Source: an uncultured Collinsella sp.
GTDB taxonomy: Bacteria; Actinomycetota; Coriobacteriia; Coriobacteriales; Coriobacteriaceae
Assembly (NCBI GenBank): GCA_900553705.1
Contig: USEK01000074.1
Span: forward strand, 1 to 7,245
Length of the DNA stretch: 7,245 nucleotides
Direction: 5' to 3'
The notes under the pieces are model-generated. The model did no database searches. It worked only from the letters and a program-made list of their open reading frames with translations, and was not told the DNA's origin. Below, in pieces: positions 1 through 5,033 of this stretch; positions within the stretch are counted from its first letter, which is position 1, and each line of letters starts with the position of its first letter. A program made the position numbers and the translations under genes.

Positions 1-76
1 ATCGTTGGGGCCAGGCCCGATTTTGCCTCTTGACAATGTCCTGCTCATATTAAAAGGAACGTCCCTAAGTGCCGCT

Positions 77-114
77 TAAATACCGTTTATCGGAGAATAA
101 ATACCGTTCGCCGG
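77..114. repeat. Two phased direct repeats, each carrying a CCG-N5-CGG dyad; candidate operator
   Basis: TAAATACCGTT occurs at 77-87 and again at 98-108. The copies start 21 bases apart, about two helical turns, and the match continues to CGG at 91-93 and 112-114. Each copy therefore contains a small dyad, CCG-N5-CGG (83-93 and 104-114). In the second copy the arms extend to ACCG/CGGT (103-106 and 112-115). The pair lies just upstream of a possible promoter at 124-151, where an activator could bind. The repeat is visible directly; its role as a protein-binding site is inference and no regulator is identified. Confidence 0.4.
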
Positions 115-123
115 TCATAATGA

Positions 124-151
124 TTGTTCCGGCTTTGGGCTTGTCTACAAT
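124..151 (+). promoter_or_regulatory. Candidate sigma-70-type promoter of the sugar operon
   Basis: A TTGTTC box (124-129) is followed after 16 bases by TACAAT (146-151), a one-mismatch -10 element. Transcription would begin near 158, so the leader RNA would contain the structures at 177-264. The -35 match is weak (3 of 6). A competing candidate is TTGCCT (23-28), N17, CATATT (46-51). A perfect TTGACA at 30-35 has no well-spaced -10 box. At 8-18 a small GC dyad (GGGCC-A-GGCCC) followed by GATTTTG may be the tail of an upstream gene's terminator. I see no gene in 1-289. Confidence 0.35.
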
Positions 152-176
152 AACCCCCGTAAAAAGAAATGCGGAA

Positions 177-209
177 GGTTACCGAGTCCCCTCGGACGTG
201 GGCCTAACC
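177..209 (+). promoter_or_regulatory. Candidate RNA antiterminator (RAT-like) hairpin
   Basis: In the leader RNA, GGTTA (177-181) can pair with TAACC (205-209), enclosing a perfect inner stem CCGAG/CTCGG (182-186 and 191-195) with a TCCC loop. A 9-base asymmetric internal loop (196-204) separates the stems. Its 3' arm (202-209) is also the 5' arm of the larger hairpin at 202-264, so the two folds exclude each other. That is the layout of LicT/BglG/SacY targets, where the bound RAT hairpin blocks terminator formation. The sequence does not match the usual RAT consensus closely; only the outer GG and ACC ends and the size of about 30 nt agree. Assignment rests on architecture and on the antiterminator gene downstream. 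Confidence 0.4.
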
Positions 210-264
210 AAAGTCTTTGATCGCGCGCGCCTCAATGGGCGCATTCGATTGATTTTGGTTGGGC
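202..264 (+). terminator. Candidate conditional leader terminator, long imperfect hairpin
   Basis: Fourteen consecutive pairs join 202-215 to 251-264 (two are G-U). Then come a TTT bulge, five pairs (219-223 with 246-250), a small internal loop, and a GC-rich six-pair tip (227-232 with 237-242) closed by CAAT. About 25 pairs in 63 bases is far more than expected by chance. The hairpin is followed by TATATTT (265-271), a modest U-rich tract, and ends 25 bases before the first start codon. Its 5' arm overlaps the hairpin at 177-209, which suggests transcription attenuation controlled by the LicT-like protein encoded downstream. The weak U-tract is the main reason for doubt; it could instead affect translation or mRNA stability. 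Confidence 0.5.
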
Positions 265-289
265 TATATTTATGAAGGGACATGTCACC

Positions 290-802
290 ATGGGTTTCTT
301 TTCTCGCCTGATGGGCGGCTCGGATAAGCAGGCAACCGCGGCTTCCGAGTTCGAAATCCTCGCTCCCGTTTCCGGTGAGCTTGTTCATCTAGAAAAAACC
401 AATGATCCCGCTTTTAGCAGCCGCGCTGTGGGCGATGGCGTTGCCGTGGTTCCCCAAGAGGGAACGGTGTGCGCTCCTGTTTCCGGCTCCGTCGCGGCGC
501 TGTTTCCGACTGAGCACGCGCTGGGCATCATGTCCGACGACAGCTCTGCCCAGGTGATGCTGCACATCGGAATCGACACTGTTAAACTTGAGGGCAAGGG
601 CTTCCATGCGCTTGTTGCTCAGGGTGACCATGTCGACGCGGGCCAGCCCCTCGTCGAGGTCGATTTCGACGCGGTTCGCGCTGCCGGCTTTGATCCCACG
701 GTCTTCGTTATCGTGTGTGAGCGTTCGGAGAACTCGACTCTTCGTGAGCATGCTTCCGGCCCTGTTGCTGTTAAAGAGCCTGTCGTCTGGCTTTCCGAGT
801 AA
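290..802 (+). CDS. PTS glucose-type IIA protein (EIIA-Glc/Crr-like), 170 aa
   Basis: This is a soluble cytoplasmic phosphocarrier that receives phosphate from HPr and passes it to the cysteine of an EIIB domain. The start at 290 is chosen over the in-frame ATG at 272 because it is preceded at good spacing by AAGGGA (275-280) and gives the family's usual N-terminus (MGFFSRL...). The length fits a stand-alone Crr protein of about 160-170 aa. Landmarks are the LAPVSGE strand (about 24-30), the VGDG segment (47-50), His76 in TEHA, and the phosphorylatable His92 in LHIGIDTVKLEG. His76 and His92 match the paired active-site histidines of E. coli EIIA-Glc (75 and 90). It is the first gene of the operon and supplies the IIA function missing from the IICB permease downstream. 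Because it sits beside a dedicated permease and regulator, it is probably pathway-specific, though it might also serve other glucose-family permeases. Confidence 0.93.
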   Translation: MGFFSRLMGGSDKQATAASEFEILAPVSGELVHLEKTNDPAFSSRAVGDGVAVVPQEGTVCAPVSGSVAALFPTEHALGIMSDDSSAQVMLHIGIDTVKLEGKGFHALVAQGDHVDAGQPLVEVDFDAVRAAGFDPTVFVIVCERSENSTLREHASGPVAVKEPVVWLSE

Positions 803-820
803 ATTCTTGTGGTGGGTACC

Positions 821-1675
821 GTGGTTATCAAGCGAGTTTTTAACAACAACGTCGCAATGGTCACTTCGGACGATGGCTCCGAGCTCATCGTCATCGGTCG
901 AGGCCTCTGCTTTGGCCGTCATGCCGGCGATGCCATCGACGAGGCGTCGATCGAAAAGACCTACGCGTTGCAGGAGGGAACTTCTCAGGACTCGCGTACG
1001 ATTGACCGCTTGGCACATCTTTTGGAGTCCATCCCCACCGTCAACCTCGTGATTTCCGAGGAAATCGTTCAGATGCTTCGTCGAGAGCTCAATGTTGATA
1101 TCAACGACAAGATTCTCATTGCTCTCGCAGACCATATCAGCCTTGCTTTGGAGCGCGAGCGCAAGGGCGTCTCCTGTGAGAATCCGTTGCTGCTCGAGAT
1201 CCAGCAGTTCTATCGCAAGGAGTATGCACTTGCGGGCCGTGCGCTGCAGATTATCAAGGAGTATATGGGCATCCAGATGAGCGAAGAAGAGCAGGGTTTC
1301 ATTACCTTGCATATCGTCAACGCCACCATGCCGCAACGCTCCGACCGTTTGATTGTTTCGGTCCAGCTTGTTCGCGACGTGCTCGCGATTGTTTCCGAGC
1401 GCTATGCTACGACCCTCGATGACACCTCGTTGCCCTATGAGCGTTTCGTCCGCCACCTGCAGTTTTTCGCACAGCGGGCGCTTGACCCCACGGCCGGGCA
1501 AATCAATGGCGACGCGCTGTTCCGAATCGATGAAACGGCGTATCCGTGCGCATTCTCGTGCGCGGACGCCATAGCCGCCCACTTGTCGTCTACCTATAAC
1601 GTTGTCGTTACCGATGCTGAGAAGAGTTATCTCGCATATCACATTGTTAACCTGCTTGGAGAACCTGGTCTCTAG
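821..1675 (+). CDS. licT: LicT/BglG-family transcription antiterminator with two PRD domains, 284 aa
   Basis: This protein binds a leader-RNA hairpin to prevent termination in PTS sugar operons, and is controlled by phosphorylation. The N-terminal RNA-binding CAT domain (about 1-56) has the hallmark FNNNV (7-11) and a GRGLCFGRHAGD segment (about 26-37). PRD1 carries His105 (ADHISLAL) and His164 (TLHIVNA); PRD2 carries His212 (FVRHLQFFAQR) and His274 (AYHIVNLL). All four regulatory histidines are therefore present. In LicT, PRD1 is phosphorylated by the cognate EIIB as negative control and PRD2 by HPr as activation. GTG at 821 is preferred because it aligns exactly with the LicT N-terminus and follows a G-rich stretch (811-816). 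GTG at 809 or 812 would add three or four residues. It begins 18 bases after the IIA stop, so the two are probably co-transcribed. Its likely target is the leader at 177-264, making the circuit autoregulatory. Confidence 0.93.
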   Translation: MVIKRVFNNNVAMVTSDDGSELIVIGRGLCFGRHAGDAIDEASIEKTYALQEGTSQDSRTIDRLAHLLESIPTVNLVISEEIVQMLRRELNVDINDKILIALADHISLALERERKGVSCENPLLLEIQQFYRKEYALAGRALQIIKEYMGIQMSEEEQGFITLHIVNATMPQRSDRLIVSVQLVRDVLAIVSERYATTLDDTSLPYERFVRHLQFFAQRALDPTAGQINGDALFRIDETAYPCAFSCADAIAAHLSSTYNVVVTDAEKSYLAYHIVNLLGEPGL

Positions 1676-1682
1676 GCATAAC

Positions 1683-1735
1683 GTGCCCACACATCGATTG
1701 ATATAAGGCAAGGCTCACGGTCTTGTCCAGGGCAC
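1683..1735 (+). promoter_or_regulatory. Intergenic RNA hairpin between the antiterminator and permease genes
   Basis: In the 99-base gap, GTGCCC (1683-1688) can pair with GGGCAC (1730-1735). Inside it, GGCAAGGCT (1707-1715) pairs with GGTCTTGTC (1719-1727) through nine pairs, three of them G-U, leaving a three-base loop. A mildly T-rich stretch, TCTTAATTT (1741-1749), lies shortly downstream. It could be a partial terminator or processing site that tunes permease and hydrolase expression relative to the regulator. The pairing is visible; any function is inferred. Confidence 0.35.
1699..1707 (+). promoter_or_regulatory. Candidate internal extended -10 promoter before the permease gene
   Basis: TG-A-TATAAG (1699-1707) fits the extended -10 pattern TGnTATAAT with one mismatch. 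No convincing -35 box lies upstream, which extended -10 promoters can tolerate. Initiation would fall near 1714, about 60 bases before the permease start. It could give basal, antiterminator-independent expression of permease and hydrolase. A nine-base match can arise by chance, so this is tentative. Confidence 0.3.
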
Positions 1736-1774
1736 ATCTGTCTTAATTTGCGGAAAAGGAAGGGGAGTACCGCT

Positions 1775-3391
1775 ATGACCGCAAAAAAGAAGTTCAATTT
1801 CAAAGCGCCGTTGGAGGTGTTCGCGAAGTCGATCGTCCAGCCGATGATGTATCTCTCGGTTGCCGGCATCCTGCTCATTGTGGGCATCATTCTGACCAAC
1901 AAGACCATTTGCGCTTTGGTCCCCGTACTGGGCTCCGGTCCGTTCCAGCTTGTGGGCGCCGTTGTCTACCAGTCGCTGATGTTTATCATCAACAACCTCT
2001 CGATTCTGTTCTGCGTGGGCATCGCCGGCGCCATGGCAAAGAAGAACAAGGGCCATGCTTCGCTGATCGCCCTGATGTCGTTCTTCCTGTTCCTGCAGGC
2101 TAACAACATCGTGCTCAACGCCACCGGCTCTCTTGCCGATGCGAGCGGCATGCTCGGCCTTACCGGAACCGGCCAGGCCACCGTTATGGGCATCCAGGTG
2201 CTCGATACCGGCGTGTTCGGCGGCATCATTCTCGGTTGCATCACCGGCGCCGTGTTCAACAAGTACTCGAACAAGCAGTTCCCCATTGCCCTTTCGATGT
2301 TCTCGGGCGTTCGCTTTCCGTTCCTGATCATGATCATCATCTCCTGGATCATGGGCGCTGGCTTCTGCATCGTTTGGCCTCCGGTTCAGGGTGCCATCTC
2401 CTCCGTTGCCGGCATCATTAAGGAGTCGGGCAACATCGGTCTGTTTATCTACGGCATGCTCAACAAGCTGCTCGTTCCCACCGGTCTGCACCACCTCATC
2501 TACACCCCGTTCCAGTTCTCCGATGTGGGTGGCACCCTTACGCTGGGTGGTCAGGTTATCGCCGGCGCCTATCCCATCCGTGTTGCCGAGATGGCAATGA
2601 CGGGTCAGCCCTTCTCCGATAGCACCTACTTCAACAGCTACACCTTCAACAATCTGTGGCCCTACATCGGCATCGGCCTCGCCTTTATCGTCACCGCCTA
2701 CAAGGGGAACAAGGATAAGACCAAGGCCGTTATCATCCCGCTGATCATCACCGCCGTGCTCTCCTGCGTGACCGAGCCCATGGACTTCCTCTTTGTCTTT
2801 GCCGCTCCCGTGCTCTTTGTCGTTCACTCGGTTCTTTCCGGCATCTTCCTGGTCCTGCTCAAGGTCCTCTCCGTGCCCGCTTCGACTGCAGGCGGCATCA
2901 TCAACATCGTGGTCTCCAACCTGGTCCTGGGCGTCGATAAGACCAACTGGCCGGTTATGCTGGTGCTTGGAGTCGTCAACGCCGCGCTGTACTTCTTCCT
3001 CTTCACCTTCCTTATCAAGAAGCTCAACCTCCACACGCCTGGCCGCGAGGAGGAGTCCGAGCTCGCCGAGTCCGTTGCCGAGGGCGAGGCCGCCGCGTCT
3101 GTCGCAGTGAAGCAGGGCGCCGTTGCCGCGGCTCCCGCAGAGGGCGTCGATGCAGGTATTGCCGACCTGGTCGCAGGTCTTGGCGGCAAGGACAACATCG
3201 AGGAGCTCGAGAACTGCTTTACGCGTCTCCGCGTGAACGTTAAGAACCCGGACCTCATCAATGAGGACCTCATCAACCACGTGCCCAACAGCGGCATCAA
3301 CCGCAACGGCAATAATATCCAGATCATCTTTGGCATGAAGGTCGCCGAGATGCGCGACAAGGTCGAAAACGCAATTGAGAAGGAGCAGTAA
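1775..3391 (+). CDS. PTS alpha-glucoside-type EIICB permease, 538 aa
   Basis: This is an integral membrane sugar transporter that phosphorylates its substrate during import, probably maltose or another alpha-glucoside. Domain order is IIC then IIB. The membrane part (about 18-415) has many hydrophobic segments, the conserved GLHHLIYTPF (237-246) and the CVTEPMDFLFVFAAP segment (331-345) of the glucose/maltose/N-acetylglucosamine permease family. An Ala/Glu-rich linker (about 421-460) leads to the IIB domain, whose phosphorylatable Cys481 lies in ENCFTRLRVNVK. No IIA domain is attached; the separate IIA gene at 290 supplies it. The size and order fit MalB/AglA-type alpha-glucoside permeases. 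ATG at 1775 is chosen because AAGGAAGGGGAG (1756-1767) sits seven bases upstream; a TTG at 1748 is unlikely. The 6-phospho-alpha-glucosidase three bases downstream supports an alpha-glucoside substrate. The exact sugar cannot be read from sequence, and glucose-type specificity is the alternative. Confidence 0.92.
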   Translation: MTAKKKFNFKAPLEVFAKSIVQPMMYLSVAGILLIVGIILTNKTICALVPVLGSGPFQLVGAVVYQSLMFIINNLSILFCVGIAGAMAKKNKGHASLIALMSFFLFLQANNIVLNATGSLADASGMLGLTGTGQATVMGIQVLDTGVFGGIILGCITGAVFNKYSNKQFPIALSMFSGVRFPFLIMIIISWIMGAGFCIVWPPVQGAISSVAGIIKESGNIGLFIYGMLNKLLVPTGLHHLIYTPFQFSDVGGTLTLGGQVIAGAYPIRVAEMAMTGQPFSDSTYFNSYTFNNLWPYIGIGLAFIVTAYKGNKDKTKAVIIPLIITAVLSCVTEPMDFLFVFAAPVLFVVHSVLSGIFLVLLKVLSVPASTAGGIINIVVSNLVLGVDKTNWPVMLVLGVVNAALYFFLFTFLIKKLNLHTPGREEESELAESVAEGEAAASVAVKQGAVAAAPAEGVDAGIADLVAGLGGKDNIEELENCFTRLRVNVKNPDLINEDLINHVPNSGINRNGNNIQIIFGMKVAEMRDKVENAIEKEQ

Positions 3392-3394
3392 ACA

Positions 3395-4777
3395 ATGATC
3401 ATTACTCTGTGTGGTGGCGGATCCACCTTTACCCCCGGCATCGTCAAGTCCATCGCCCTGCGCAAGGACGAGCTCGACGTTGACGAGATTCGTCTGTACG
3501 ACATCAACGAGGAGCGCCAGCGCAAGGTCGGCGTGCTCGTGGACTGGATTTTGCACGAGGACCTCGGCCTGGACATCAAGCTCACGGTGACCACCGACAA
3601 AAAGACGGCTTTTACCGACGCGAGCTTCGTGTTTGCCCAGATGCGCGTGGGCGGCTACGCCATGCGCGAGCAGGACGAGAAGATTCCGCTGCGTCACGGC
3701 TGCGTGGGCCAGGAGACTTGCGGTTGCGGCGGCCTTGCCTACGGCATGCGCACCATCTTCCCCATGGTCGAGCTGATCGATGACGTTGAGAAGTACGCCA
3801 AGAAGGATTACTGGATTCTCAACTACTCCAACCCTGCTGCCATCGTCTCCGAGGGCTGCCGTGTGCTGCGTCCCAACGCTCGCATCATCAACATCTGCGA
3901 CATGCCGATCGCGATCATCGACGTGGTTTGCGCCGCGCTCGATATCGACAAGAAGGATGTCGAGTACGATTACTTTGGCCTCAACCACTTTGGTTGGTTC
4001 ACCTCGATCCGCCACAAGGGCGAGGAGGTGCTCCCGCAGCTGCGCGAGTACATCAAGGAGCACCAGATTCTGCTGCCCGACTCCTACCTCAAGGGCATGG
4101 GCTCGCTCATGGCAAAGAAGCCCGAGGAGGCCACCGACGAGCATCCCGAGCAGAACCGTCACACCAAGGGCAGCTGGTACTACGTCTGGAAGGGCGAGTA
4201 CGAGATCATGGAGTGCTTCCCGGAGTACCTGCCCAACACGTATCTGAACTACTACCTGCAGCAGAAGGAATTCGTCGAGCACTCAAACCCCGAGCGCACC
4301 CGTGCGAACGAGGTTGAGGAGACGCGCGAGAAGAACCTCTTCGACGGCATCGACCACTACGAGAAGACGGGCGAGATCGACGAGAGCACGTTCTATGCGG
4401 GTAGCCACGGCGACTGGATTGCCGATCTGGCCATCGCTCTGAAGAACGACACCAAGCAGCGCTTCCTGGTCATTTGCGAGAACAAGGGCGCTATCCCCAA
4501 CATGCCCTACGACGCTATGGTCGAGCTGCCTGCCTACATTGGCAAGAACGGCCCCGAGGTCATCAGCCGTGACAACATTCCTCTGTTCCAGCAGGGTCTC
4601 ATGATGCAGCAGCTGAACTCTGAGAAGCTCGTGGTCGAGGCTACGATTGAGGGTTCGTACGAGAAGGCGCTCAAGGCCTTTACGCTCAACAAGACCGTGC
4701 CGTCGATGAAGGTCGCCAAGGAGGTCCTCGACGACATGATCGAGGCTAACAAGGGTTACTGGCCCGAGCTTAAGTAA
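3395..4777 (+). CDS. GH4 6-phospho-alpha-glucosidase (MalH/GlvA/AglB type), 460 aa
   Basis: This cytoplasmic enzyme cleaves 6-phospho-alpha-glucosides such as maltose 6-phosphate to glucose 6-phosphate plus the second sugar. Family GH4 needs NAD+ and a divalent metal, usually Mn2+, and works by an oxidation-elimination mechanism. The N-terminal Rossmann motif LCGGGSTFTPG (5-15) binds NAD. VGQETCGCGGLAYGMR (104-119) and NPAAI (146-150) are family blocks. C168-D169-M170-P171 is the signature separating 6-phospho-alpha-glucosidases from the beta type. Cys168 and His198 (in GLNHFGW) are the expected metal ligands, and Asp169 the expected acid. A tyrosine near 262-263 is a candidate base, less certain. 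Length is normal. Its ATG follows the permease stop by three bases, with AGGAG (3381-3385) inside the permease gene, so the two are translated together. ETCGCGG has Cys111 where, as I recall, relatives usually have Pro. It is the last gene before a strong terminator. Confidence 0.94.
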   Translation: MIITLCGGGSTFTPGIVKSIALRKDELDVDEIRLYDINEERQRKVGVLVDWILHEDLGLDIKLTVTTDKKTAFTDASFVFAQMRVGGYAMREQDEKIPLRHGCVGQETCGCGGLAYGMRTIFPMVELIDDVEKYAKKDYWILNYSNPAAIVSEGCRVLRPNARIINICDMPIAIIDVVCAALDIDKKDVEYDYFGLNHFGWFTSIRHKGEEVLPQLREYIKEHQILLPDSYLKGMGSLMAKKPEEATDEHPEQNRHTKGSWYYVWKGEYEIMECFPEYLPNTYLNYYLQQKEFVEHSNPERTRANEVEETREKNLFDGIDHYEKTGEIDESTFYAGSHGDWIADLAIALKNDTKQRFLVICENKGAIPNMPYDAMVELPAYIGKNGPEVISRDNIPLFQQGLMMQQLNSEKLVVEATIEGSYEKALKAFTLNKTVPSMKVAKEVLDDMIEANKGYWPELK

Positions 4778-4809
4778 AAGCAACAGGGTCGCTGGCCGCA
4801 TACCATGAG

Positions 4810-4847
4810 CAATGCCCCGTCCACGTGATTGCGTGGGCGGGGCATTG
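4810..4847 (+). terminator. Terminator of the sugar operon
   Basis: A 16-pair, GC-rich stem with one G-U pair joins 4810-4825 to 4832-4847 around the loop TGATTG, 33 bases after the hydrolase stop. The following TCATTT is a short, imperfect U-tract. Flanking TACCA (4801-4805) and TGGTA (4853-4857) could lengthen the fold. The next gene has its own upstream control region, which supports an operon boundary here. The stem is nearly symmetric, but no convergent gene is present. Confidence 0.82.
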
Positions 4848-4850
4848 TCA

Positions 4851-4872
4851 TTTGGTAACGCGTTTTACCAAA
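4851..4872. promoter_or_regulatory. Palindromic operator candidate upstream of the oxidoreductase operon (Rex-like?)
   Basis: Perfect eight-base arms TTTGGTAA (4851-4858) and TTACCAAA (4865-4872) flank the spacer CGCGTT. The centre also contains the self-complementary AACGCGTT (4857-4864). The left half, TTGGTAACGCGTT, resembles sites of the redox repressor Rex (TTGTGAA/TTCACAA type), but the whole site is two bases longer than usual. The right arm overlaps the candidate -35 box, so a bound repressor would block RNA polymerase. Control by NADH/NAD+ would suit an NAD(P)H oxidoreductase operon, but the regulator's identity is inference. Confidence 0.45.
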
Positions 4873-4894
4873 TATGGCATTTATCTGCGGTAAT
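4865..4894 (+). promoter_or_regulatory. Candidate promoter of the oxidoreductase operon
   Basis: TTACCA (4865-4870, 4 of 6 to the -35 consensus), an 18-base spacer, and GGTAAT (4889-4894, 4 of 6) preceded by TG at 4886-4887 form a weak extended -10 promoter. Transcription would start near 4901, giving a 5' leader of about 130 bases. An inverted repeat TCACC/GGTGA (4903-4907 and 4914-4918) falls at that start. Both boxes are imperfect. Confidence 0.3.
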
Positions 4895-4950
4895 GTTCTA
4901 TTTCACCGCTGAGGGTGACATTTCATGCCGCCTGCCGAACTGCGTGGAGA

Positions 4951-5012
4951 CCTAACAACTTTTTAGGCCAGTGTTGTGCGTGTAACAATTTCGCCCGGCC
5001 TCGCCTCCGGGC
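4951..5012 (+). other. Structured 5' leader of the oxidoreductase operon
   Basis: The leader contains two simple hairpins: CCTAA/TTAGG (4951-4955 with 4963-4967, 7-base loop) and GCCCGG/CCGGGC (4993-4998 with 5007-5012, 8-base loop). The second ends eight bases before the Shine-Dalgarno stretch at 5021-5028. I do not recognise a known riboswitch and see no small gene in 4778-5033. These could be minor stability elements or chance. Confidence 0.25.
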
Positions 5013-5033
5013 TGCCATGTGAGAGGGGATCTT

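Noticed and set aside
30..53. Perfect TTGACA followed by TATTAA as a promoter
   Set aside because: The spacer is only 12 bases, too short for a normal sigma-70 promoter, and no better -10 box lies 16-18 bases away.
69..275. 68-codon GTG-start open frame in the leader, with AAGGA ten bases upstream
   Set aside because: It runs straight through the two strong RNA structures, has no recognisable domain, and has a mixed composition unlike the neighbouring genes. A small leader peptide cannot be fully excluded but is not supported.
1691..1716. GATTGATATAAGGCAAGGC resembling a LicT RAT (GATTGT...GGCAA)
   Set aside because: Fragments of the consensus are present, but the two halves cannot pair as a RAT stem and the intervening stem-loop is missing.
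1715..4282. Very long antisense open frame (855 codons) opposite the permease and GH4 genes
   Set aside because: It is a by-product of strong codon bias in two well-recognised sense genes. Its translation is rich in His, Asp, Gly and Leu with no recognisable domain, and it has no credible start signals.
4868..4877. CCAAATATGG, an exact match to the eukaryotic CArG box
   Set aside because: The context is clearly bacterial; the match comes from chance overlap with the AT-rich edge of the palindrome.
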